A DNA stretch of 64,000 bases from the NCBI GenBank assembly GCA_000697475.1, contig JNEU01001154.1, positions 1-64,000 on the forward strand, in the 5' to 3' direction. The stretch is from Lichtheimia corymbifera B2541. Taxonomy: Eukaryota > Mucoromycota > Mucoromycetes > Mucorales > Lichtheimiaceae. Positions 33,664 through 43,621 of this stretch are shown here, piece by piece. The notes beneath the pieces are model-generated. The model made no database searches, was not told where the DNA came from, and was given only the letters and a program-made list of their open reading frames with translations. Within the stretch, counting starts at the first letter, position 1. Each line of letters begins with the position of its first letter. The translations under genes and the position numbers were made by a program.

Positions 33664-34973
33664 ATGGTATGTACACGAATGGCATCATGACATTATCCAC
33701 TACCATGAATGAATATCAAATGGATGGATGAATGATTGAATGGATGGATGGATGAATGGATGAATGAGATCAATCGTGCTTACCTTTGATATTTTCCCCT
33801 CTATCACACAGCCATTCGTCAAGCAGCAAAAGAACAAGGCCTACTTCAAGCGCTACCAGGTCAAGTACCGCAGAAGAAGAGGTAACTTTTCTCGTCCAAG
33901 CTCTATCAAGGGATCGGCTGTTGTCTTGCTGTGATGACTCGCTAAAAGCATAGTTCATTTGAAAATGGATTTACTACCCATTGCTGTTGCCCAATTCTTT
34001 CGCTCCTATCTGACCAAAGACACATACAGCCGATCGTCTTGAAGAGCAGCCTATATGATGGATGACATGATATACTAATTGGTATGATGGAATATAGAGG
34101 GTAAGACCGACTACTATGCTCGCAAGCGCTTGGTGGTTCAAGCCAAGAACAAGTACAACTCCCCCAAGTACAGAATGGTTGTTCGTTTCACCAACAAGGA
34201 CATTGTTTGCCAAATCGTCTACGCCAAGATCCAAGGTGACTTTGTCCTCAGCGCTGCCTATGCTCATGAGCTTCCCCGCTATGGTATCAAGGGTGGTTTG
34301 ACCAACTGGGCTGCTGGTAAGTTTGGTAATGATGTTGTCAATACGTAATGGGATACTTATTATGTACATACATTTAGCCTATGCCACTGGTCTCTTGTTG
34401 GCTCGCCGCACTTTGGCCAAGCTCGGTCTTGCTGACAAGTACGAAGGTTTCACTGAGCCTGATGGTACTGTCCAAGAAGTTGAGGCTCTTGAGGATGGTC
34501 CCCGTCCCTTCAAGGCTTTCCTTGATACCGGTCTTGCTCGTACCTCCACTGGTGCCCGTGTCTTTGGTGCCATGAAGGGTGCTTCTGATGGTGGTATTTT
34601 CATCCCCCACAGCGGCAACCGTTTCCCTGGTTACGACATCGAATCCAAGACCAACGATGATGAGTTGCTCCGCAACTACATCTATGGTGTCCACGTTGCC
34701 GAGTACATGGAATACCTTGAGGAAGAAGATGAAGAGCGTTACAAGAAGCAATTCGCTGGTTTCTTGAAGGCTGGTATCACCTCTGACAAGGTTGAGGATA
34801 TGTACGCTGAGGCTCATGAGGCTATCCGTGAGGATCCTTCCCCCAAGCCTGCCAAGAAGCGCACCTGCGAAAAGGCCTATCCCCGTCCTCGTCGTCTCAA
34901 CCGCAAGCAACGTCTCAACAACGTTGCTACCAAGAAGGCTGCTTTCGAAAAGAAGATGGCTGCCGACGAGTAA
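33664..34973 (+). CDS. RPL5: 60S ribosomal protein uL18 (L5)
   Basis: Four exons (33664-33666, 33812-33881, 34098-34316, 34378-34973) join to 295 residues, the usual L5 length. The first coding exon is only the ATG; splicing joins it to [20 protein letters not shown], which reproduces the known L5 N-terminus. Further matches are [28 protein letters not shown] and [21 protein letters not shown]5 binds 5S rRNA together with L11 in the central protuberance. Codon use is strongly biased to C-ending codons in exon 4, as expected for a highly expressed gene. The 216-nt intron between exons 2 and 3 is three times the local norm and carries a snoRNA. Confidence 0.97.
33719..33767. repeat. GGAT/GAAT tetranucleotide repeat in RPL5 intron 1
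   Basis: Interrupted tandem GGAT and GAAT units inside the first, 145-nt intron. No box C/D or H/ACA hallmarks were seen there. Confidence 0.75.
33922..34022 (+). ncRNA. Intronic box C/D snoRNA, snR60/SNORD80-type
   Basis: It lies within the second RPL5 intron. Box C is GTGATGA (33931-33937) and box D is CTGA (34010-34013). The flanks TGTCTT (33922-33927) and AAGACA (34017-34022) can pair as a terminal stem. The 14 nt just before box D (33996-34009, TCTTTCGCTCCTAT) are complementary to the conserved 25S/28S rRNA stretch AUAGGGGCGAAAGA with one G-U pair. The fifth nucleotide before box D points to a G for 2'-O-methylation. A second stretch, GCATAGTTCA (33948-33957), is complementary to the conserved UGAACUAUGC of 25S rRNA. 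Both guides match what is known of yeast snR60 and human SNORD80. rRNA sequences were recalled, not searched. Confidence 0.85.
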
Positions 34974-35277
34974 ATTTCTTTATTTACACTCTAATACATC
35001 ATCATCACAACCGCTTGACTGGAAAACTATGTTTATTTGGATACATGCTTGGAGAGTGAGAGTGGGAGTAGTAATGGGTTGATTATAGTCTATGGCGGTG
35101 CAATAAGATAGGATGGGTCAATGAGCATGGTATTGCAAGTCGATGTAAAAAAACGGCATGATGGTACCTTGTAACTAATGCAATTGGTGCGACAGCGCTG
35201 GCACGTAAATGACGGATGCATGAAAAGATCAATTCTGGACAAAAGCGGAGACGCGATATACTCTCTCTCTTTTCTTG
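34974..35277. other. Intergenic region RPL5 to helical-repeat gene
   Basis: It contains the 3' end of RPL5 and an upstream region ending in a CT run just before the next start codon. Nothing else was recognised. Confidence 0.5.
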
Positions 35278-38200
35278 ATGCTCCCTACTTGTCCTGATGC
35301 TGATCTCGATCGATTGGCAACCACCATTGTTTCTTCAGCAACAATAGCACCTTCCAAACATGATCAATATGGGATAATACTGACGATCAAGAACATGAAG
35401 CGTTACCTTGCAACGGACGCCAGAAAGCTAATTGGGGTACGTTTCCATGGTACCCCTTCTTCAAGCCAATCCACCACAATGCTCACCTACGTTTTATAGT
35501 GGGCATACGACGTGTTGCAACAACGAACACCAACCAAAGGTCAGCGCGAAGACATTGCCTTTCTACAATGCAGCTGGACTCACCTCGTGTTTCATAGACC
35601 AGCCTAACAACAGCGTGTTGGCAGTGCGTATGGTACGAGATCCTATCAATGCCGCCCTTGTCGAGTTTCTAATCCAGAGCATAAGCTTTTGTGAGGCAAT
35701 CGATGATAGGCAAGTATGAAACATACAAGCCTATGTTAGCCGATCGACTCATGAATAATGGATTCTTTATTAGTGTCATGGATACCTTGTTTGATGTAAG
35801 TGCTGGTAACGCCAATGTCAATGTGGATACGCAATTATTAATCTATTATCTATTACAGCTGGCCAAAGACTCGGCAGGGACATCAGCAACGTCCCTATGG
35901 CTTGTATGCTACGTGAGCGAAAAACTGCATACCTGCACACTACAACACATTCACAAATACCTGATCGTGCAATTTGCCAAAGTCGGCAATCCACATATTT
36001 CTGCGTAAGTGTGAACAACATGAATAGATGGGTAATGACTGACAGGAATCAAATACTAGATCAAATACCATGGATACAGCACAAGCGCAATTGACAACAT
36101 TTGCATCGACACTTTTCTCACATCTGCTTGAATCTCATGCTGAATCTGTGCAACAGTCGCTGTTAAACACATTCGAGGCGTATATTACGTGGACAAATGG
36201 CATGAATGATACCTTGTCTGGATCAGATATGGATGTGGATCAAATTGGTAAGGGGGCGCACAATCGAATTGTCGTAGATTTGCTGATCCATATTCATAGA
36301 TACGAGAGCTTACACTTTGAGCTATATGCTTGGACTGCCAAAGATATCAACCGATCTCACAAATGGTAAGCAAATATGCACGCACAAAGGATTGTTTCTG
36401 ATATGCTTATATAATAGCTTGTTGGGGAGCTATTACGCGAAAGCTACTCAATGATGATATCTTGGGGAACATATTTGTGTATGAACGAGAGGAAAGCAAG
36501 TCATTGGTACGAACGACTGAAAGGTAAGGGAAAAGGTTATAATGATCTTCCGGTATCGTGTGCTGATATCTACCTTTTTTTTCCATTATAGTGGTGTCCA
36601 GACTGTCTCAAAGATATTCCCAGGATGGCTTTACGGTGTCGCGTTTGATCGAAGTGGGGTGGTCATGAAGCATGCATTGGACATAGCCATTATTCTGGAT
36701 ACCATGGCACACAATCCTCGTTTAGGCTTGGAACATTTGATGCCGGTAAGCTGTTAAAGAGGATGATGATATTGATGAGCTGATGTCTGACATTACTTTG
36801 TACATAGTCTGGACAAGCTTCAGTGATCGATTCTTTACGCCCTACGTTTGAACAACTGAATTTGGAGCCTGCATCGATTGATATTGTGGATTGGGTTGTA
36901 TCGATCCTCAACTCGGAGTCAGCACAACGACAAAAAGACGGCTTGAAAATCCCATTGTTTTTGCTTCAGCTGATTATACTCAAGAACAATGAGCCATCGA
37001 TTGCCATTGATACCCTCGTTCAACTTATCACAGGCATCGTGAGAACACCTGATGATGATAACTCGGTCTCCAATGGTTACGGCCGCTACATCATTTTGAC
37101 CTTGGTGGAAGCAGCAACTGAAAAGTGGCCGGATATCTTCCAGTAAGGATAGGATTTGTATGAAGGGGATTTGTGTGAAGGTATCTAACGTTAGGGGGTT
37201 GTGTCTATGTAGATCAACACTTGGAAGCATTTTTTCAAAAGCCATTGCCACTCATATTGCCAACAGCGCTGGTGCAGTGAATGTTCAAAAGATCCTGGCC
37301 AATATCACGTTGTTATTTGAAGACGGTGGTTCCCATGATGAGGAGAAATCGAATGCACGACCTGGATTCAATGCATTCCAGCTTTATATTATGCAGCATT
37401 GGCGACAAGTCCTATTACTCTTTGTGAATCACCCGTCCATGGAATGCCGGTCTCTTGGATATCGCATGCTTACCGTTTCCAAGCTATGGGAATATGACAT
37501 GGTGGAAGGAGCATCTGACTATATCGATCCAAATGTTTTGGCCAGACTTCTCACAGACGCGTGGTTCAGACACATGAAGAACCGTTATCTTTATTTTGAA
37601 AAGGAGACCGAGGCATCTGTATTAGATGAATTTGAAAATTTGAGTGAGTAAACAATGGAGATGGTGCATGATATCTTCATCGGTTGCTGATCCATATTCT
37701 ATAGTTGTACACTGCTGTCAGAATACAAAGCTCGCAAAGGCGATTCATACGTCGTTTCTGGATGCCATTTTGGGAGGTGCATTGGAGATATTTCCACCCG
37801 TTGATTTGAAAGCATTGCAGGAGGAAAAGAAGAATTTGCTGGAAAAGATGGAAGCTGCAGATTTCAATCCTAGCAACGACACGCAAAACGTTGTTAGTTC
37901 ATTGAGCGTAGTTCAAGGTCCCACACCATCCAATCAATCAAGGCCACCACAGTTCCTTGTTACGCCCACATTCCTACAGAATGAGCTGTAAGTGCATGCA
38001 TATCTATTTGATGGATATTATGTTTTATCTAACGCACCTCTTTGGATATAGCGAGATTCAAGATCTGACTTACATTGACAATGTAAAGCGAACGGCACGG
38101 CTGTTCTATAAATTCAAGGATACCAATTCCTCGGAAGGCAAGTCGCGGGAAGCACGCTAGAGGGAGAACAACAACAACGAAGCTAACTATTTACATAGAG

Positions 38201-38961
38201 CAAGTACGATCGATCATCCTCCATGTCCTTTCACATATGTCATCCAAATGGCCCTCGTCAACTGCGACTTGGCAAGCATACGATGATGCTCTACCTCGCA
38301 ATATCCCGAGTCCCAGGTACATGGAAAACAAACGCTGAGCTATTGTTTCGCCACTAACTATAATCCGTTTTTTAGAGATATCGCAATTGGGAACGCTTTC
38401 AAGGATTATCCTGTATTATTTTTGATCTTGGACAAATGCTCAAAGGTGGTTCAATACCCGGTGAATGACACGTTACGGAGTATTTTGGTCTATTTCATTG
38501 CTTTTTGGCACATGTCCCAAGTTGCACAAGCACCCACGGCATTGAAGTTTGCGACACAACTCGAAGAAACCATTCGACTGATCATGTTACTCAAAGAGGT
38601 ATTTTATTGGGACAATGGGATAGAGGAGGTTACTAACCATGTCATACATCAGGTTCTGCCCAAGTCATTGGTGGACATATACCATATTCTCCCATTCATG
38701 TCAGCACAAGACGTTGGAAGTATTCTTTATCAAGTGATTTGGCCCTATGTGAGATCAGAGCATCCGCTATCGGAAATCCCAGGGTTAACACCAGCGATAT
38801 CACAAGGGGAGAATGCAAAGCCAAAGCAGGAGGAACTGGAGACCAAATGTTTAGGCAGCATGGTATCCTTATACAAGAATCGTTTGACAGTATTACAATC
38901 AGCACCTTCATGGCAACATGCTCTAGAAAAAGAAGCTATGCGGATAGGGATTATAGGGTGA
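35278..38961 (+). CDS. Large helical-repeat (HEAT/ARM-like) protein with frame breaks
   Basis: A multi-exon gene of roughly 1000 codons whose exons are Leu/Ile-rich amphipathic helices, suggesting a HEAT/ARM solenoid; I do not recognise the family. Clean exons are 35278-35436, 35859-36004, 36060-36365, 36592-36745, 36808-37142, 37213-37643, 37705-37987, 38052-38137, 38199-38316, 38376-38598 and 38653-38961. The intron 38138-38198 has a GC donor (GCAAGT). Three places do not keep phase with ordinary introns: within 35500-35795 (two, near 35570-35615 and 35690-35725) and in exon 36418-36523, where one G fewer in the GGGG run would restore the frame. Either the assembly has small insertions, the gene is starting to decay, or very short introns exist. 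The 3' two thirds look intact. Confidence 0.7.
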
Positions 38962-39130
38962 TCAGTGTGATATAGCCCATAGATGGTAAACAATAAACGT
39001 TTTATTTCAAAGGGATTTTAACCAAGGCGGGGTTGAAGGGAGGAGGGTGGTGGGAGGTCCATCAAAATATTGACACTGGAAAGACTGGCTCACAATTTAG
39101 CTGGCATTCTTTTTCTCTTCACTCCATACA

Positions 39131-39482
39131 ATGTTTGGTGTTATTCGAGCGATACCACGAGGCGCTAGTCGTCTTCCACTTACTGCCAAGAAGGGTCACA
39201 ACTATTACAAAGGTGAGCCGCAACTATCAATTGCCCTCGCATGCTGCCCAATCTGACATAAACATTAGGTACTGGCACTGGTGCCATGGGTCGACACACC
39301 AAGCGAGGTGGTTACAAGGTCGATTGGAATCGAGTACGCACCTACGTTGTTCCTGATCTTGAAGGATTCACTGTAAGCGATAGAGAAAAAAGTGCATTAT
39401 GGATATATGACGCTGACAACGTTTTTGATAGCTTGGTCCATATGTTTCCCGAAAGACTACTCCACCAAAGAATCCTCAATAA
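39131..39482 (+). CDS. Mitochondrial large-subunit ribosomal protein mL41
   Basis: Three exons (39131-39212, 39269-39372, 39432-39482) join in phase to 78 residues. The core KKGHNYYKGTGTGAMG, then KRGGYKVDWNRVRTYVVPDL and GFTLGPYVSRKTTPP, matches the mL41 family (yeast MRPL27), a mitochondria-specific component of the large mitoribosomal subunit. The first 20 residues are Arg/Ala-rich without acids and should direct import. It ends about 175 bp from the stop of the convergent zinc-knuckle gene. Confidence 0.9.
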
Positions 39483-39656
39483 GCCCAGCATGTACAGTTA
39501 GATCCAAAAAGCATTGTAATATCAACACGAAAAGAAATGATTTCCATCCAATCACTTGCGACAATGAATGATATTTATTGAATGATACTACAATGGGAGA
39601 GGGGGTCGCCATGGATACCAGCAATGACAATGAAAGGTTTATTGACGGAGGATAGG

Positions 39657-40539
39657 CTAAAACTTGACAATCTTCTTTTTGGGCTTGGGAGGTGCTTGTG
39701 CTTGCTTCTTTTCCACCTTGGTTTGGTCATCCAACTTTTGCTTTTCAGATACAAAGATGTGATAGTCATCATCATCGGCACCTTGGTCCAAATCGATCTT
39801 TCCAACAGCCGTTGTACCAGCTTCCTCCTTGGTTATCTTACAATCCTTCGCCAAATGATCCACTTGTCCACAGAAACGGCATCCACCACCGTTGGGGTAT
39901 AAACCATGAGGATTCTCAGGACATTGACCGGATAAATGTCCATTCTTCTTGCATATAAAGCATTTGGCATAGGGTAATTCATCTACAACAACACCTTGTT
40001 AGCATCCCTTGATATCATCTTGAATAAATATATACGTACTGTTTTTTCTCGGCTTACGACATTTGCTGAGTGAATGCTCGGTTGAACCACAATTGTAACA
40101 GATGCCTTTTGCACTGGTCTTTGCCTCAGGGCACTCGCTCACTGAATGGCCCTTTTGTCGACATCCAAAACACACCTACATATTCCACCCACATCAGTTA
40201 CATGCATAAATCGCCATAACCTTATTTACGTACCGTGCTCTTTTCCTTTTTCATTTGACGACGCTTCTTGCGTTTATCAGCTTCCTTATCCGATCGCTCA
40301 GCATTACCTTGAAAGAATACAAAAAAGCATTAGCCTCGAGATCGATCGCAGCTACATTGTCACAACGACTTACCTGAGTTATGTTTACGTTTGAGTCGAC
40401 GATCGTTGGGAGCTCGACTGTTGTTTGCAGGTTTGTTGTCGTCACCTTCTTGTTGTTTCTTGGGTGCCAATGGGGTTACCGTGAACTGATCATCGGCTTT
40501 GACATGCTTTTTGCGGCCTAGCTTGGTGTATCTTGTCAT
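39657..40539 (-). CDS. CCHC zinc-knuckle protein, ZCCHC9-like
   Basis: Four exons (40539-40374, 40307-40234, 40175-40040, 39982-39657) join in phase to 233 residues. Four CCHC knuckles lie at about residues 82-180: CFGCRQKGHSVSEC, CYNCGSTEHSLSKC, CFICKKNGHLSGQC and CRFCGQVDHLAKDC. The regions before and after are Lys-rich, with a C-terminal PPKPKKKIVKF tail. The spacing of four knuckles after a basic N-terminus resembles human ZCCHC9, a nucleolar RNA-binding protein. This is a cellular gene with introns, not a retroelement gag, because no protease or polymerase follows. RNA binding is expected from the family; the target is unknown. Confidence 0.88.
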
Positions 40540-42036
40540 AGGAGGAGGATGCTGAGAGAGGCGGAGACAAATGAAAGCAAATTTAGGCATGCAAGCCACT
40601 GACATCATTCTTGCCGGTTTATGCAGCAAAAGTAGTTGATATATCTCTGTAGCTAGATCATATAGCATCACTAAAGTATTATGTAAGAAACGTGCATAGT
40701 ACATTCGAGACGATGAATATAAGATATAACTGTATCCCAATCACCATGGAAAACAGCAGTACAGGATTTGTGCAAGAAACGTACAATAATTGAGCTACGG
40801 CAATAAATGTGCAAGAAAGTGACAGGATTGGACCTATACAATAACTCTAAATGGAAGTCGTGCTAAACACGAAGAACACGTCAGCCATCTGTGCAAGAAT
40901 TGTGCACTTTTTGAACATGGCATGTACAGAAACCGTGCAAGTATTGCGCGCTTTTTGAACATTCCCCCTCTGCAATAAATGTACAAGAATCGTGCACTTT
41001 TTAACCATGCCCTCTGCAATAATTGTACAAGAATCGTGCACTTTTTGAACATGGGCTGTGCAGGATTTGAACAAATATCGTGCACTTTTTGAACATTCAT
41101 CTAATACGGTGAACATTTATTTTGGTCCAGCTACTACAAAACTACTGTATATGATGGTTGAGAGATATATACAGGATATTATTCCAAAATTTGGGGGGGG
41201 GAACATATCGATATGGGAAAGGTGCTATCCTTTGGGGGATGCGTTGTTGTGGAAAGGTGGTGTGAATTGTGCGGTGGCGAATTGCATGCATAATGTGGCG
41301 AAAACATGTAGTTGGTGGATGAGGATGGTTTTACGTACTTTGTTGACAGGTTGCACAAACGTGATGATAATAAAAATAGTGCACACGCGTCAATGTGGGG
41401 TTGAATCATCACAGCTTCCCCCCCTACGATTGGAGCTCTTTCAAGTTTGGTTGCCAGGAGACAGGTCCATTTGAACGTTGTTTTGAGGATCCATTTTCAT
41501 CTGTCATTTGAGGTTGTAACTGGGATAACAAACAGCAGCCGGTCTTATCTTCTTCCTTTATGCTTATCAGCATTTCCGCAGTCTCACGAACTTGGGAAAG
41601 AATCAACTTTGGTATATCGTCGCGCCTTTGAAGATTGGTAATAATTGGCACTTCATTTGTTGAGAGCCTAACGGCACATTCCTTTAGCAATAAGCGAATT
41701 CTGCTAGAGACTTTGATCAATGCTATCATATCTTTGGGCATCATGCAAGTGGTCACTACTGTGCTATTTTTATAGCACTCACCGGTGCAACACGAGAACA
41801 AGGACTATTATGTGAACAATGAAGGCATTTTGTTTGTGCAAGAATGCATAGTAATTTTATTAATAACAGAACATATTTATCAATGAATGACATTAAAGAG
41901 ATCACCATAATAGGATTATTGTCAATCGGCGTAGGATGATGATCAATGATCTGCCTTACATCCATGAGTCGGGAATTCAAGTGCCAGTAATAGCTGTGAA
42001 CATCCGCTTGGTGTTCAGACACCACTTCTTTTTCGT
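40540..42036. other. Repeat-bearing intergenic region
   Basis: Apart from the 44-bp repeat, it contains a possible minus-strand gene (listed separately). The upstream regions of the zinc-knuckle and EF-hand genes also lie here. Confidence 0.4.
40890..41098. repeat. 44-bp tandem repeat, about five copies
   Basis: The core GTGCACTTTTTGAACAT recurs at 40902, 40946 (as GCGCGC), 40992, 41036 and 41080, a period of 44-46 bp. Each copy is preceded by GTACAAGAATC-like sequence. More diverged copies continue upstream to about 40760. Two overlapping minus-strand frames through it (about 88 codons each) only reflect the repetition. Confidence 0.9.
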
Positions 42037-42070
42037 ATGGGTCAAGCAAAGAGTAAAGAGAATCGAGCAT
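41424..42070 (-). CDS. Possible two-exon gene overlapping the EF-hand gene start
   Basis: A minus-strand frame at 41424-41806 encodes helical, charged sequence (MIALIKVSSRIRLLLKEC, then ILSQVRETAEMLISIKEE) that looks more protein-like than chance. A GTAAGG donor near 41964 and a TAG acceptor near 41807 would join it in phase to an upstream exon starting at about 42070. That upstream exon lies antisense to coding exon 1 of the well-supported EF-hand gene (from 42037), so the two 5' ends would overlap. Either only the downstream part is real or this is not a gene. No family recognised. Confidence 0.3.
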
Positions 42071-43507
42071 TAGCAAGGAAGACGCATTGTAAGCCTATCT
42101 TATTCTATCATATCACTACCACGCTATGCATTAACGTACCATTATCCACCATCGTGCTCATGCAGTCTCGCCAAAAGAAATACGACATCTACGGCATAAC
42201 CTTGAAACATCAACATCTAAGCGTTCGGATAGCAGCAGCATTACCGAGGATGTCTTTCGAGAAGTAAGCATTGAGTCGACCCATGCTTTCTGCATCGCAG
42301 CCTATTAATAATACCCTTTAGACGGTCAAAAAGTATGTGCCTGGCGTATCACCCAGCGATGATATCTTCTTGAAACGACTGTACGCAGCTTTTGACGTTG
42401 ACAACAACAAGACTATTGACTTTGAGTAAGACAATACAACTGTATGATCGATTGATATGAGATTGCACTACTTACACCAAAACAAACCATGTAGAGAGTT
42501 CGTTGATGGCTTGAGCATCTTCATGAAGGGCACACCAGAAGAGAAGCTTGCATGTGAGATCAGAGCACAAGGATGAGTAGTAGGAGCATATGTTAACCAT
42601 GCTGTATATTGATTGTAGTATCCTTCAAACTTTATGACGTGGATCACGATGGATACTTGACAAGACCAGAACTTGAGCGAGTTATGCTGCAGCTGGTGGG
42701 TTCATTGTTTTGCTCCTTCAATGCATAACTTGATTGTTAACCTTTTGCAATCTAGTCGCGAACGTTTTCAGAAGAAGATCAAGCAGGCGAGATTAAGGCG
42801 ATGATTGCAAGAATGTTTGATGACCTTGACGTGGATAATGATGGCCGATTGGTAAATATTATGCGTATAATCAATCATGCATGTATACTTATTTTCACTT
42901 ATATAGTCATTTGAGGAATACAAGTTATCAGCTATGAAAGAGCCATTGATTGTCGATTTTCTCGAACAATTCCTTGCCGAACACAACCTTTCCAATTATC
43001 CTCGTGTACCTTCTCGGCCGGGATCAGTACGTTCTTTCAGATCAGGTCGTTCATTGACACCCATGAATGGATACAGCCCCAAACCTCCTGGATCACCATC
43101 ATCATTAACCGCCGCTGCCGCTGCTGCCAGTACACATAAACTTTCAGTGCGTCTCTCTCAAGCTGAATTACTTGAATACAGCCATCAACAACAGCAAAAA
43201 CTAAGCAGCGTACCGACCACACCAACGTCTTCGAGCCACAGTTTGAAATCCCAAGCTATGGGTCTACCACCAAGTCCTGTTCGCAGTGCTAGCCCGGTTG
43301 TAAGTGGTGTTGCATAATCTATCTATAACCCTATGCAAAAGTATAACAATGGAATTTTCTTTTTATTTTCAGGAGCATGAAGATGACAAAAATCGACTCC
43401 ACCAAGCAACTGCCACCACCACCAATGACACCTCGACCCATGACAATACCAATGTCACCACCACCGCCACCACAGACAAGAACCCTTCAACTTCAAATTC
43501 ACCGTGA
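42037..43507 (+). CDS. N-myristoylated EF-hand calcium sensor with long C-terminal tail
   Basis: Eight exons (42037-42088, 42166-42263, 42322-42425, 42495-42553, 42619-42695, 42756-42851, 42907-43299, 43373-43507) join in phase to 337 residues. It begins MGQAKSKEN, which fits the N-myristoylation consensus (Gly2, Ser6). EF-hands of calcineurin B/NCS type are seen: FDVDNNKTIDFEEF, YDVDHDGYLTRPEL and DLDVDNDGRLSFEEY, the last two with good calcium-binding loops. After about residue 185 comes a 150-residue disordered tail of Ser/Pro/Ala/Gln and finally Thr/Asn, which is much longer than in calcineurin B or frequenin. The tail suggests a distinct regulatory branch; the target enzyme is unknown. 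Confidence 0.9.
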
Positions 43508-43621
43508 TCCTTTCTGAGATGCCATATCCCTTCTTTGATAGCAAATGCCAATCCTTTTTTTTTATTCCGTACGGCTAATCATACAGATATTTGTATACAT
43601 AATCCAAGTTTTCCTTCTCCC

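Noticed and set aside
33667..33811. A second snoRNA in RPL5 intron 1
   Set aside because: Only a GGAT/GAAT repeat is present; no box C/D pair with a closing stem was found.
34374..34910. 178-codon minus-strand frame opposite RPL5
   Set aside because: It is an antisense shadow created by the strong codon bias of RPL5 exon 4.
39657..40539. Retrotransposon gag because of zinc knuckles
   Set aside because: There are four knuckles with introns between them, no protease or polymerase nearby, and a good match to the cellular ZCCHC9 pattern.
40890..41098. CRISPR-like array
   Set aside because: The copies are diverged and contiguous without unique spacers, and this is eukaryotic DNA.
40834..41116. 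Two overlapping 88-codon minus-strand frames
   Set aside because: They read through the 44-bp tandem repeat; the peptide repetition only mirrors the DNA.
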